Counted from the stretch's first letter, positions 36,402 through 46,031 are shown. The stretch: DNA of 64,000 nt from Chitinophagaceae bacterium (GCA_023957755.1 JAMLGT010000009.1:62001-126000); one strand, 5' to 3'. The notes: generated by a model from the sequence alone, not told the origin. Program-made: numbers and translations.

Positions 36402-37616
36402 GTGAAGAAGAATATTAATAAATCATTTTTAATCGTTTTACTGGGGTTGTTGGCAGCGTTGAGTACGCTGACCATCGCCATGTATATTCCGGGATTTCAT
36501 CAGATGGCTGCGGATTTTCGTGTAGATGAAAGTCAGATTGCTTTTACGCTTACTTCCTATTTCATAGGAATTACCATTGGGCAGTTGATTTACGGACCGA
36601 TTATAGACCACTTTGGACGGAAGAAACCTTTATTGATTTCCCTGATTATTTATGTTCTTACTACCGTGGTTTGTTCAGTAGCGGATTCTTTGGATATGAT
36701 GATAACCGTGCGTTTTCTGCAAGCGTTGGGAGCCAGTGCGGGTATGGTATCTGCCCTTGCCATTATTACCGATGTGTTTGAGCCACAACATCGGGCCAAA
36801 GCCTTCTCCTTAGTGATGACGGTGCTGGGTGTGGCGCCGATTTTATCACCCACCTTAGGCAGTTTTTTTGTGGCTTCTTATAATTGGGAATCTGTCTTTT
36901 ATGCGCTTACCGGATATGGATTGATTGTTCTTGTATTGGTTTTCTTTTTCTTACCGGAAACTATTTTATATCAATCCAAAGAACGATTGAGTGGTAAGCT
37001 CATCATGAAAAATTATGGTAAGGTAATCAGGAATAAAATCTTTCTACTATATGCGATTGGAGGTAGTCTGGCCAATTCGGTAATTTTCGCTTTTGTAGCC
37101 GCTTCGCCTGCTATTTTCATGGGGTTCTATAAAATTCCGCCCAAACAATTTGCCTTATTATATGGAATAAGTGCAGCAGGGGCTATGGCCGGAAATTACC
37201 TCAATGGTATTTTGGTAAAGAAAATTCATTTTAAGAAAATGATGATTTTCGGTTCTGTCATTTTATTAGTGTTAACCACGGCTTTTGCTGCAGTAGCGTA
37301 TCTTATGAAAGATTTTCCTTTTGAGCTTGTGGTGGTGGCCCTGTTTTTAATTTTATTGAGTGTCGGGTTGATCTACCCTAATACGGTGACATCTGCATTA
37401 TCTCCATTCAAAGAGCTTTCCGGCTCTGCTTCGGCTATGAATGGTTCATTTATGATGGGCATGAGCGCCCTGATTACTGCTGTAGTAGGAGTTCTGGGAA
37501 AACCCGCTCCTTTTACGATGTTTGCCATCATGATGGGGGCAAGTATATTGGTAATTGTTTTCGTACAGTTGGGTAAAGCTCAGGATAAAAAATTTGTAAA
37601 AGGAGGTGAAAAATGA
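36402..37616 (+). CDS. MFS multidrug efflux protein, Bcr/CflA type
   Basis: 404 residues from a GTG at 36402; no better ATG exists before the first membrane helix. Twelve predicted helices; motif A-like GQLIYGPIIDHFGRKKPLL between helices 2 and 3 and the RFLQALGASAGMVSALAII helix are typical of Bcr/CflA drug:H+ antiporters. It overlaps the FMN reductase gene by four bases (ATGA), so they are translationally coupled. The substrate is unknown; a toxic electrophile or drug fits the neighbourhood. Confidence 0.9.
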   Translation: MKKNINKSFLIVLLGLLAALSTLTIAMYIPGFHQMAADFRVDESQIAFTLTSYFIGITIGQLIYGPIIDHFGRKKPLLISLIIYVLTTVVCSVADSLDMMITVRFLQALGASAGMVSALAIITDVFEPQHRAKAFSLVMTVLGVAPILSPTLGSFFVASYNWESVFYALTGYGLIVLVLVFFFLPETILYQSKERLSGKLIMKNYGKVIRNKIFLLYAIGGSLANSVIFAFVAASPAIFMGFYKIPPKQFALLYGISAAGAMAGNYLNGILVKKIHFKKMMIFGSVILLVLTTAFAAVAYLMKDFPFELVVVALFLILLSVGLIYPNTVTSALSPFKELSGSASAMNGSFMMGMSALITAVVGVLGKPAPFTMFAIMMGASILVIVFVQLGKAQDKKFVKGGEK

Positions 37617-38173
37617 AAGTGCTGATTTTGAATGGATCTATTTTTAACAATACCCGATCGGCAGGTAACAAAATTTCAGACTTCGTGACTGCTAATCTGC
37701 GACGAAAAGGCCTGGATGCTAACATATTCAATGTGGGCACTGCAGAGATACCCATGTTGGATAGTGTAAAGATAAAAGCCGCTCCACCGGCAGTTACACA
37801 AATGTGCGAAGCCTTTCAATCGGCCGATTTGCATTTGTGGTTAGCTCCGCTTTACCACGGCAGTATTCCGGGGGTGATGAAAAATTGCCTGGACTGGTTG
37901 GAAATAACTTCTAAAATGGAAAAGCCCTACTTAACAGATAAAACCATCGGACTCATTTGCTGGGCTGATGGTTCAAAGGCCTTGGATGGGATCTATACCA
38001 TGAATTCGATTGCGCATGCCTTAAGGGCCTGGGTGGTTCCATTCACGGTTTCAATTAGTACAGAATATTTATTTGAGGGTAATGAAGAACGGGTGATCAG
38101 TAACCGTTATAAAAATAAATTGAAACAGCTTATAGACATTGCCGTTTCCAGGAAGATTGAGATACAAGAATAG
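37613..38173 (+). CDS. NADPH-dependent FMN reductase-like flavoprotein
   Basis: 186 residues. Flavodoxin-like fold with the phosphate loop LILNGSIFNNTRSAGNKI at the N-terminus and the flavin-binding PLYHGSIPGVMKNCLDWL motif. Enzymes of this family reduce FMN, quinones or azo compounds with NAD(P)H. Start and stop overlap with the MFS gene suggests joint expression. Substrate cannot be deduced. Confidence 0.88.
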   Translation: MKVLILNGSIFNNTRSAGNKISDFVTANLRRKGLDANIFNVGTAEIPMLDSVKIKAAPPAVTQMCEAFQSADLHLWLAPLYHGSIPGVMKNCLDWLEITSKMEKPYLTDKTIGLICWADGSKALDGIYTMNSIAHALRAWVVPFTVSISTEYLFEGNEERVISNRYKNKLKQLIDIAVSRKIEIQE

Positions 38174-38298
38174 AGTTTATTACTTCATTCAAATTGGGTG
38201 AGCAAATATAGAAGTGGGAACTTTTGACCACATTGCAATCCATTTATTAATACAGAGCTTTTTATTATCTATCAGATGAAGAGTCTTAGTAAAAAAAT

Positions 38299-38436
38299 TA
38301 TTGTTGTCCGATAAAGTTGGGCTAAAGGCCACTGGGTTTAGGTTCTATATTTATTACCCTACCCTATAGGGTAGGGTAATGAAAGTCTTACTCAACAAGG
38401 GCTTTAGCCACATTTTGAATAATTTAACCGGACAAT
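38299..38436 (-). repeat. 137-bp interspersed palindromic repeat, copy B (inverted)
   Basis: Reverse orientation to copies A and C. Ends TTGTTGTCCGAT (from 38301) and TTTAACCGGACAA (38423-38435). The centre is a perfect palindrome CCCTACCCTATAGGGTAGGG. It lies between the FMN reductase gene and bshB1; its end is 17 bp before the bshB1 start codon. Confidence 0.9.
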
Positions 38437-38453
38437 GAAAAAAAAATAGTATC

Positions 38454-39176
38454 ATGAAATTAGATATTTTAGCCTTTGGTGTACATCCTGATGATGTGGA
38501 TTTCAGTTGTGGCGGAACCATATTAAAACATATTGAATCAGGCAAAAAAGTCGGAATCATTGATTTAACTGCCGGTGAATTAGGCACGCGTGGCAGTGGA
38601 CCGCTAAGACTGGTGGAAGCACAAAAGGCAGGCGAAATTCTCGGCGTATCCATTAGAGAAAACCTGGGTTTTGAAGACGCTTTTTTTCAGAACGACAAGA
38701 AGCACCTTCTTGAAGTCATCAAAATCATTCGGAGATACCAACCCGAAATTGTGTTGGCCAATGCGATAAGAGACCGACACCCCGACCATGGTAGAGCAGC
38801 TCAATTGCTGTATGATGCTTGTTTTTACTCGGGATTAATGAAAATCGAAACCGAAATGGATGGAACAAAGCAAGAAGCCTGGCGCCCCCAAGCGGTATAT
38901 CATTACATTCAGGACAGGGATATCAAGCCGGATTTTTTGGTGGACATTACTCCGTATTTTGACAGAAAAATAGATGCGATTCTGGCTTTTTCCTCCCAAT
39001 TTCATAATACCAATAAGGCAAAAGACCTGTCACAAATCCCTGAAGATAGAAAGGTATTCGAAGATTTGATAAGAGGCCGTGCCGCCCAATACGGAAGGGA
39101 GGCGGGTTTTAAGGCAGCAGAAGGCTTTACAGTAGAAAGAATACCTGGAGTGAATAGTTTGTTTGATCTAGTTTAA
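38454..39176 (+). CDS. bshB1: Bacillithiol biosynthesis deacetylase BshB1
   Basis: 240 residues. PIG-L/LmbE-family zinc deacetylase: HPDDVD (11-16) and HPDH (109-112) supply the metal ligands, with the BshB1-like stretches ILAFGVHPDDVDFSCGG, LTAGELGTRG and RDRHPDHGRAA. It removes acetate from GlcNAc-malate to give GlcN-malate, the second step to bacillithiol, the low-molecular-weight thiol of Bacteroidota and Firmicutes. BshA and BshC are not in the window. It fits the redox theme of the region. Repeat copy B forms its 5' leader. Confidence 0.93.
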   Translation: MKLDILAFGVHPDDVDFSCGGTILKHIESGKKVGIIDLTAGELGTRGSGPLRLVEAQKAGEILGVSIRENLGFEDAFFQNDKKHLLEVIKIIRRYQPEIVLANAIRDRHPDHGRAAQLLYDACFYSGLMKIETEMDGTKQEAWRPQAVYHYIQDRDIKPDFLVDITPYFDRKIDAILAFSSQFHNTNKAKDLSQIPEDRKVFEDLIRGRAAQYGREAGFKAAEGFTVERIPGVNSLFDLV

Positions 39177-39191
39177 AGGAATAGGATAATT

Positions 39192-39659
39192 ATGAACACA
39201 GCAAAAACGCCCGAAGAAATCCCTGAGATTTTTGTGGATAATTGGAACAGACGCCGCCCCGACTTAATGGTTGAAATATTTGAGGAGGATGCTGATTTCA
39301 TCAATGTAGTGGGATTGTGGTGGGAAAACAAAGGGGATATTTTTAAAGCGCACGATTACGGACTAAAAGTTATTTTCAAAGATTCTACTTTGAAGATTAT
39401 CAAACTGAAAACCAAAAAACTTTCAGAAACATCTGCTGTAGTACATGCTAAAATGGAATTAACAGGTCAGACCCCCTTCGCAGGTGAAAAAGGCGGAACT
39501 CGTAAAACGGTCTTTTCATTTATCGTTCGTAAGAAAGAGGATGGGATATGGTGGGCCGTTTCAGCGCAAAATACAGATATTGTAGGTGGTGCTGAGACTT
39601 ATATCAGAACAGAAGATGGCAAGCTTAAGCCTGTTAATTATAGAAAGAATAAGAGTTAG
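39192..39659 (+). CDS. SnoaL-like (SgcJ/EcaC family) protein
   Basis: 155 residues. A cone-shaped NTF2-like fold is indicated by the N-terminal helix TPEEIPEIFVDNWNRRRPDLM, the core EEDADFINVVGLWWENKGDI, and the C-terminal sheet VFSFIVRKKEDGIWWAVSAQNTD. Members are small binding or isomerase-like proteins; many are only annotated as SgcJ/EcaC family oxidoreductase without biochemical proof. It starts 15 bp after bshB1 and ends the run. Confidence 0.85.
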   Translation: MNTAKTPEEIPEIFVDNWNRRRPDLMVEIFEEDADFINVVGLWWENKGDIFKAHDYGLKVIFKDSTLKIIKLKTKKLSETSAVVHAKMELTGQTPFAGEKGGTRKTVFSFIVRKKEDGIWWAVSAQNTDIVGGAETYIRTEDGKLKPVNYRKNKS

Positions 39660-39893
39660 TGGGTAACGCTTATTCCGGGGATTTCGGTTTTCATGAGACC
39701 ATCATACTTTATTATCGGAGAGAATAGGAATGGGCCCTGTATGGCTGTGATCAGGGTAGTGGTCAGCACATAAAAAGGCAGTTAAGAAGTTGGAAGAAGC
39801 CACTACCTTTAGGTGAGGGGTTTACCCAGTATAAGTGTGTGAAATGGTAGTTTATGATTCCTACCGGGGAATTTCAGAAAAAGCATTTTCATC

Positions 39894-42884
39894 ATGCAAA
39901 ACCGGTATCTAAAAAATATGCTTCTGCTTTTGGTTTGTTTTCTGAACAAGCCTTCAGGCTTTGCACAGGTTAAGGAGAATTTTGTTATTCACAGGATAGA
40001 TGTTGGGAATGGGTTGAGTGATAACAATGTGCGTTGTATTTACAAAGACAATAATGGAATAATGTGGGTAGGCACCAGGTGGGGGCTAAACAGGATTGAC
40101 GGATCCACAATCACAGTCTTCAACAATATACCTGATAATGAAAACTCTATCAGTAACAATGTGGTCAACTGTATTACAGAGAACAAGGCCGGATTGATTT
40201 GGATTGGTACGGACCACGGGCTTAATTCTTATAACCCACTAATGGGCAAATGGAAAAAGATAGCATTGGGTCGTGATGGAAAGTGGGATGTGGATGTGAA
40301 GGGATTGGCCTCAGATGAGAAAGGAAACCTGTTTGTTGGTACGAGCACAGGGTTGTATATATATAACCAACCTAATGGTGAAGTTGTGTATAAAGGATTA
40401 CCGGGCAATAATTACGAGCAGAAACTGAACAATCACATCACGGGCTTGTGTTTGGATAAGAAGGGGGATTTGTGGCTCAGCACCTTTAACGGATTGTGGT
40501 GCTACCACCGCGAGAGCAGAGAGTTTGAGATGGAAGTAAATGCACATAATGATCCATCGTTTAAACCGCTTATTACAACTTTCATTTTCGACCATACAGG
40601 GAAGGTATGGTACGGTACATGGGATGATGGGGTGAAGCGATTTGATCCGGAGACAAGACAGGTTAAGGTATTTAATAGCCTTCAGGAGCCCAATCGTCAG
40701 ATACGCACTATTCTGGAATTAAAGCGGCGGGATGGAGGATATCGTATTTATCTTAATTCATTTTACCAGTATTATGATGTAGCATCAGATAAGATAGTGA
40801 TTGTAAAAGAAGATGATGCCGGTAAACTAAACAGTACTGTGCTTTATTCCCTGGATGGAGAGGTGCTTTGGTTGGGTACGGATCAGGGATTGCTGTTTTT
40901 TAACACCAATGGAGACCTGTTTAAAACCATTGTACATAAGAAGCCGACAACCAACCAGAGTGTATCCGTACTGGAGTGGGAAAACAAGATTTTAGTGAGT
41001 GGAAGCGGTGATAGTTTCCTGAAACTATATAATAAAGACCTGAGTGTGGCAGCTGATTATAGCCGGGAAATTAGTAATAACACGGCGTGCCTGAAATTGA
41101 GTTTTGCGGGTAAAGCTAATCTGAGATGTGGGACATCTAAAGGGATTGCTGATATTAATTTGATTACACACGCTCTCCGATTTCACCAGCTTGCAGATAC
41201 TGCCGAAAATACACCTGACTTGCAGTTTGTCACCACACTCTTTGAAGATTCTCGTCATGACTGGTGGTACTTCCCCTGGAGGAGTGGGGTGTGGAGGACT
41301 GATTCAGGGACAAATATTTCAAAGCAGGTGTTTAGAAATTTCTCGCAGCAATTCGGTCTTCCGAAACCATTAGTCGTATCCGATGTGTGTGAAGATGCCA
41401 ATGGGAATTTATGGATGGGCGACTATGATGAAGGCGTAGTATTTTATGATAGGAAGCAAAATAAGTTTTCAAAACCATTTTTAAATATTGATGGCCAGGG
41501 TAGTTCCGTTTCTCAGATAATCTATTATAAACATTATTGTTATTCGTTTAGTGGGGCTGCGTTGTGGATTTGGAATACAGACAGTATGCTTCTTCGGAAA
41601 GTTCATTTTTCACCCCGCACAGACAAGTCTATTAATGCTATTGCTCTTGATAGTATTGGAAATATATGGATGGCTACGCAGAATGGATTGAATGTATATA
41701 GCCTGAGCAGTCAGACCTACAGGCATTTTTCCATAGCTGATGGGCTTCCCGGTAATGAGTTGAATGGCACATTGTATTGCTGTGCAGATGGTACTATGAT
41801 CTTTGCATGCCCTGGATTTATTACTTCATTTCGTCCTCGTGATTTGCTCTTCCATGTAAATTCAATTCCACAAATACAACTCATAGAAACGATTGTGAAT
41901 GGAGAGCCCTATCCGTTTCGTGTCGGCATGCAGCCACGCTTTGATCACAATACTCATAGTTTTATTTTCCGGTGGGCAGTTACTGATTATAACGATCCCC
42001 TGAATAACCGGTATTATTATAAACTGGAGGGGGCAGACAGGGATTGGAGATTTGCCGGCAAGGTCGCACAGGCAGAGTTTGCAAACTTATCCCCGGGGGA
42101 TTACACACTTTTGTTGAAAGGAGAGAACGCCAATGGTGTGGAGGCAGATAAAATACTGAAACTTCAATTCACAATACTGAATCCGTTCTGGAAATCGTGG
42201 TGGTTTCTGGCTTTGATAATTGCTGCCTTTGCAGGCTCTTTCTACATCTTATACAGGTATCGGCTTCGTCAGATATTGAAGATTCAGCAACTGCGAAACA
42301 AGATTTCTTTGAATCTGCATGATGACATAGGCTCTACGCTGAGTTCTATTTCCATTTTAAGTGATATGGCGCTCCATAGGAGTGCACAACCGGAGTACGA
42401 AGAAATGCTCCGGGAGATAAAGGAAAATTCAGTGGAAATGATGGACAGAATGGATGACATAGTGTGGAGTATCAATCCTGATAACGACTCTTTGGAGAAG
42501 CTCTTTTTGCGGGTTAAGACGTTTTCGGCAAGGCTATTCGAGGCCAGAGGAATTAATTACAAAATAGATATTAGTGAAGAGGTGCACGATCTACGGTTGA
42601 GGATGGAGTATCGTCAGCATCTATATCTGATTATTAAGGAGGCAATTAATAATCTGGTTAAATATTCGAGGTGTACTGAAGCTCAGATTAAAGTTAATTG
42701 TCAGGGTTCGTTTCTTTCTGTGGAAGTAGCAGATAATGGAAGAGGTTTTGATTTGGAAGGAGAAACTATGGGAAATGGTTTACGAAATATGAGAAAGAGG
42801 GCCAATGAAATAGGGGCGCAATTAAAAATTATTACAAAAACAGGGGGAGGTACTAAGGTATTGCTTGTGTCAAAAATCAAATAA
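39894..42884 (+). CDS. Beta-propeller sensor histidine kinase
   Basis: 996 residues. A signal peptide/N-terminal anchor (LLLLVCFLNKPSGFAQ) is followed by a large periplasmic part of two-component-regulator propeller repeats (blocks such as DNNGIMWVGTRWGLNRID, NKAGLIWIGTDHGLNSY, DKKGDLWLSTFNGLW), then a Y_Y_Y domain (YYYKLEGADRDWRFAG), one membrane helix (~765-785), an HisKA_3 helix with the phospho-acceptor His809 in NLHDDIGS, and a HATPase (KEAINNLVKYS, DNGRGFDL). It resembles glycan-sensing hybrid-like systems but lacks its own receiver. The LuxR-type regulator 44 bp downstream is its partner. No SusC/D or glycosidase gene is adjacent, so the signal is not obvious. Confidence 0.93.
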   Translation: MQNRYLKNMLLLLVCFLNKPSGFAQVKENFVIHRIDVGNGLSDNNVRCIYKDNNGIMWVGTRWGLNRIDGSTITVFNNIPDNENSISNNVVNCITENKAGLIWIGTDHGLNSYNPLMGKWKKIALGRDGKWDVDVKGLASDEKGNLFVGTSTGLYIYNQPNGEVVYKGLPGNNYEQKLNNHITGLCLDKKGDLWLSTFNGLWCYHRESREFEMEVNAHNDPSFKPLITTFIFDHTGKVWYGTWDDGVKRFDPETRQVKVFNSLQEPNRQIRTILELKRRDGGYRIYLNSFYQYYDVASDKIVIVKEDDAGKLNSTVLYSLDGEVLWLGTDQGLLFFNTNGDLFKTIVHKKPTTNQSVSVLEWENKILVSGSGDSFLKLYNKDLSVAADYSREISNNTACLKLSFAGKANLRCGTSKGIADINLITHALRFHQLADTAENTPDLQFVTTLFEDSRHDWWYFPWRSGVWRTDSGTNISKQVFRNFSQQFGLPKPLVVSDVCEDANGNLWMGDYDEGVVFYDRKQNKFSKPFLNIDGQGSSVSQIIYYKHYCYSFSGAALWIWNTDSMLLRKVHFSPRTDKSINAIALDSIGNIWMATQNGLNVYSLSSQTYRHFSIADGLPGNELNGTLYCCADGTMIFACPGFITSFRPRDLLFHVNSIPQIQLIETIVNGEPYPFRVGMQPRFDHNTHSFIFRWAVTDYNDPLNNRYYYKLEGADRDWRFAGKVAQAEFANLSPGDYTLLLKGENANGVEADKILKLQFTILNPFWKSWWFLALIIAAFAGSFYILYRYRLRQILKIQQLRNKISLNLHDDIGSTLSSISILSDMALHRSAQPEYEEMLREIKENSVEMMDRMDDIVWSINPDNDSLEKLFLRVKTFSARLFEARGINYKIDISEEVHDLRLRMEYRQHLYLIIKEAINNLVKYSRCTEAQIKVNCQGSFLSVEVADNGRGFDLEGETMGNGLRNMRKRANEIGAQLKIITKTGGGTKVLLVSKIK

Positions 42885-42928
42885 ACATACGATAGCATAA
42901 CTCATGGGTATGTTTCAATTTTGTCAAT

Positions 42929-43552
42929 GTGATAAAAGTTGCGATCATAGAAGATAATAAGGTGCTGAGAAATTCAGTAGCCAATCTGCTTAATCATCAG
43001 GAAGGGATGCGGTGCGTTTGTTCCCTTTCAAACCTGCTGAATGTTGTCAGTGAATTTCGGAAATGTCATCCTGATATTGTTTTGATGGATATTGGGCTTC
43101 CGGATATTTCAGGGATAGAAGGTGTGAGGGTGGTAAAAGAGAATTTTACTGAAATTGAAGTGTTGATGTTTACAGTATTTGATGATGATGAGAAGATATT
43201 TGAGGCAATAAAAGCAGGGGCATCAGGCTACCTGCTTAAGAAATCCTCAACCGATGAAATCATAGAAGCCATCGTTTCGCTCTATAATGGGGGTGCTCCT
43301 ATGAGTGCGAGTATTGCGAGGAAGGTAATTCGTTCATTTCAGGAAGGTAGTTATACCCTCAAAGAAGATTTTGCATTGACGGCAAGGGAGAAAGAAATTC
43401 TGCATTGCCTAATGGATGGCATGAGTTATAAAAAGATTACTGAAAAATATTTTATCAGCATCAGTACAGTACGCACTCATATCCGGCACATATACGAAAA
43501 ATTGCATGTCAATTCCAAAGCGCAGGCAGTGGCAAAAGCTTTGAAGAAATAA
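42929..43552 (+). CDS. Response regulator, NarL/LuxR family
   Basis: 207 residues from a GTG at 42929. Receiver domain with phosphorylation site Asp54 (VLMDIGLPD) and Lys in SGYLLKKSS; C-terminal LuxR helix-turn-helix (LTAREKEILHCLMDGMSYKKITEKYFISISTVRTHI is split across 138-175, read as ALTAREKEIL and SISTVRTHIRHIYEKL). It pairs with the kinase directly upstream. A strong hairpin terminator follows about 160 bp after its stop. Its targets may include the OmpA and barrel genes that follow (inference). Confidence 0.93.
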   Translation: MIKVAIIEDNKVLRNSVANLLNHQEGMRCVCSLSNLLNVVSEFRKCHPDIVLMDIGLPDISGIEGVRVVKENFTEIEVLMFTVFDDDEKIFEAIKAGASGYLLKKSSTDEIIEAIVSLYNGGAPMSASIARKVIRSFQEGSYTLKEDFALTAREKEILHCLMDGMSYKKITEKYFISISTVRTHIRHIYEKLHVNSKAQAVAKALKK

Positions 43553-44028
43553 GTCTGTTTACTCCTTGAAAAAATCATACTTTAATATGATTGACCCGGC
43601 TTGCAATTTGATATTTCTTTGCAAGTAGATAATTCACGATAGCATTTGCAATTAAATAACTGACAGAGAGAGGCAGAGATTAATAGAACACAATCTGGTG
43701 GTTTTTTCAATTGGGAGTTGGCTGAATCAAAACAGCCAACTCTTTTATGGAACCCGCTTTTTAGTGGTTGATGAGATAGTGCTAAAGCCAAAGGGCTTAG
43801 GCGCTGATTGCACATTTTCTTCCTCAAAAATCAATAATTCATACGATTGTCCGACGTCCTGATTTTGGATTCCTTTGTAAAGAGAAATCAGAGTTGTGAT
43901 GGCCTTCGTTCGCACCCTGAATTGTTATCCATATTTTATGAAAACCCAAAACCCTTCAAAGAAGGATAATGTTATAAGATTTTTTTTAAGCCTGGTTAGT
44001 CAGTATCACTTACAGAAAATAAAATGTT
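43553..44028. other. Intergenic region, 476 bp, with a terminator
   Basis: Contains the terminator at 43715-43746. A short plus-strand frame (43896-44138) and a minus-strand frame (43582-43827) are judged spurious. The GCTAAAGCC word near 43781 may be a scrap of the 137-bp repeat but is too short to call. Confidence 0.5.
43715..43746 (+). terminator. Intrinsic terminator of the second two-component unit
   Basis: GAGTTGGCTG (43715-43724), loop AATCAAAA, CAGCCAACTC (43733-43742), then TTTT. The 10-bp stem is perfect. Confidence 0.85.
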
Positions 44029-45264
44029 ATGAAATCAATAAATCACATCCTGAAAGGCTGCCTGATGGTAGTTTCTTTACTTTTTGTCTGCCAGTGTTCA
44101 CAGGGACAAATCCTGAAAAGGTTAAAAGAAAAGGTTAAGCAAACGGCAGCTGACCGTGTGATAAATGATGTGGGGAATGCGACGGAGAAGGCCATTGATA
44201 AAACCGAGGATGCAGCAAAAAAGGGAACGAAGAAAAGCAGGAATGGTGCCTCCGGAGGTGAGGGAAGTAATAAAGATGATGAAACCACTTCCGGTACTTC
44301 CTCCACGCCCTCTATCAAATCATATAAGAACTATGATTTTGTGCCGGGAGATACCATCCTGTTTGAATCAAATCTGGCAGATGAGCAGACGGGGGAAATC
44401 CCTTCGCAATTTACTTTGGCTGAAGGGCAAATGGATGTTCAGGAAGAGGATGGAGAGAATGTAATACACATTCCTGTTGGACATGGTACTACGTTTTCAC
44501 CCCGTATGAGCAAAGAAAACTATGTGCCTGAAAAATTTACTATTGAATTTGATTTTAAAAATGAAAAATTCGGGCTGAATCACCTGAGTGTAGATTTTGG
44601 CAACAGGGTTTATTATGCACAAGACCCCTCAATTATGCCAGGTTTGAGATTTGACGATCAGGTTGACTGGACTTTGGGAGATGTTGATTATCCCAATGGA
44701 TTAGATGTCGGTTCAGACCATCCTATGCAGTGGCATCACATTGCAATCGCTGTTAACAAAAACGTAGGAAAGGCATATGTGGATCAATTTCGTGTAGCAA
44801 ATGTCAATAACCTTACCGGCAAACCAAATAGTATTAACATCCAGGTGGATGGCTATGAAAACTCTTTCATCAAAAACATCCGCATTGCAGCAGGCGGCAT
44901 TGATATTTACAAGCAAAAAACAACGCCGGCAAAAATCATCATGCATGGTATTTTATTTGATGTGGACAAAGCCACCTTAAAGCCGGAATCAATGGGTTCC
45001 ATCAACCAGATATTTTCATTGCTTAAAAAAGATCCTTCCTTAAAATTTGAAATAGACGGCCATACCGATAATACAGGTGAGGCTGCTCATAATCTTACCC
45101 TTTCGCAACAACGTGGAGATGCAGTAAAAACTCAATTGGTTAAGATGGGAATTGATGCTTCGCGATTAACCACCAAAGGTTTTGGCGACACCAAACCAAT
45201 TGCAGACAACAGTACTCCTGAAGGAAGAGCAAATAACAGAAGGGTGGAATTTGTGAGGATGTGA
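44029..45264 (+). CDS. OmpA-family outer-membrane protein
   Basis: 411 residues. Signal peptide (MVVSLLFVCQCSQGQ), then a helical Lys/Glu-rich stretch (~30-90) and low-complexity linker with Ser/Thr/Gly, a central beta domain (VDFGNRVYYAQDPSIM, QWHHIAIAVNKNVGKAYVD, which recalls a concanavalin/LamG fold), and a C-terminal OmpA peptidoglycan-binding domain (ILFDVDKATLKPESMG, IDGHTDNTGEAAHNLTLSQQ, RVEFVRM). It probably tethers the outer membrane or an attached ligand to the wall. The barrel gene 90 bp on may be a partner. Confidence 0.88.
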   Translation: MKSINHILKGCLMVVSLLFVCQCSQGQILKRLKEKVKQTAADRVINDVGNATEKAIDKTEDAAKKGTKKSRNGASGGEGSNKDDETTSGTSSTPSIKSYKNYDFVPGDTILFESNLADEQTGEIPSQFTLAEGQMDVQEEDGENVIHIPVGHGTTFSPRMSKENYVPEKFTIEFDFKNEKFGLNHLSVDFGNRVYYAQDPSIMPGLRFDDQVDWTLGDVDYPNGLDVGSDHPMQWHHIAIAVNKNVGKAYVDQFRVANVNNLTGKPNSINIQVDGYENSFIKNIRIAAGGIDIYKQKTTPAKIIMHGILFDVDKATLKPESMGSINQIFSLLKKDPSLKFEIDGHTDNTGEAAHNLTLSQQRGDAVKTQLVKMGIDASRLTTKGFGDTKPIADNSTPEGRANNRRVEFVRM

Positions 45265-45354
45265 GTAGTGGGAATGTGTACCAGCTTTATTATGGTTGAT
45301 ACACCTTAATAATCATTTGAATAAAAAAATAATTCACCATTTAAAAACAAGGAA

Positions 45355-45930
45355 ATGATTAGGTACAAACAATTATTATTATTTGCTATGACAATTTTGT
45401 TCACCACTGCAAGTCAGGCTCAATCATCTTCAGAGATCGTCAGGAAAATTCAGCCCGGGATTAATGCGGAAGCGGCCTTCCCTGTGGGTGATTTTGGTAA
45501 GTCCTATTCCTTTGGAATTGGCGGAAGTGTGATGGGGCGATATGCGCTATCAGACAAGGCAGACCTGACCGCATCTTTAGGTTACATAAGTTTTTCGGGG
45601 AAAGACATTACTGTAAGTGAAGTGGAAACGGATGATGGGGGCAATCCAATACACGATGATTTCGGCAATCCAATGTACACCACCACTACAATGAAAGCCC
45701 ATTCATATCATGGCGTACCCCTTCGCCTCGGCGCTAATTATTTAGTCGGAGGGCCACTTTTCATTCAAGGTGAAATAGGCGCTGCTTTTTTGAAAGGTGG
45801 CACTGCTTTTTTATATACGCCGGGCATTGGCGTACGGTTCAATCAGTTTGAGGCAGAAGCCAAATACGAAGGCTGGTCAAAGAATGGTACGCTCTCCTTT
45901 TTTGGATTAAGAGTGGGATATTTTTTCTGA
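45355..45930 (+). CDS. Small outer-membrane beta-barrel protein
   Basis: 191 residues. Signal peptide (LLLFAMTILFTTASQAQ), then about eight amphipathic strands with turns such as DDGGNPIHDDFGNPM, ending in Phe (GLRVGYFF), typical for an eight-stranded porin-like barrel. A good AAGGA ribosome site lies just before the ATG. No specific family recognised. It probably works with the OmpA-family protein upstream. Confidence 0.8.
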   Translation: MIRYKQLLLFAMTILFTTASQAQSSSEIVRKIQPGINAEAAFPVGDFGKSYSFGIGGSVMGRYALSDKADLTASLGYISFSGKDITVSEVETDDGGNPIHDDFGNPMYTTTTMKAHSYHGVPLRLGANYLVGGPLFIQGEIGAAFLKGGTAFLYTPGIGVRFNQFEAEAKYEGWSKNGTLSFFGLRVGYFF

Positions 45931-46031
45931 AATAATGAGCTGTCCAGGTGAGCAAGGGTATCCCACTCGCAAATGGTCGGTAGCCCGGGTAAAATTTATG
46001 AGGATTAATAAATCTTACTAATCTTAAATGA

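Noticed and set aside
43582-43827. 81-codon minus-strand frame between the second regulator and the OmpA gene
   Set aside because: It overlaps the terminator at 43715-43746, is rich in Cys/Leu/Ser without pattern, and has no ribosome site; it is a chance frame.
43765-43860. Possible extra copy of the 137-bp repeat (GCTAAAGCC and a GTCCG word)
   Set aside because: Only short words match and the order of blocks is not kept.
43896-44138. 80-codon plus-strand frame overlapping the OmpA start
   Set aside because: It overlaps the well-supported OmpA gene in another frame, with no family features.
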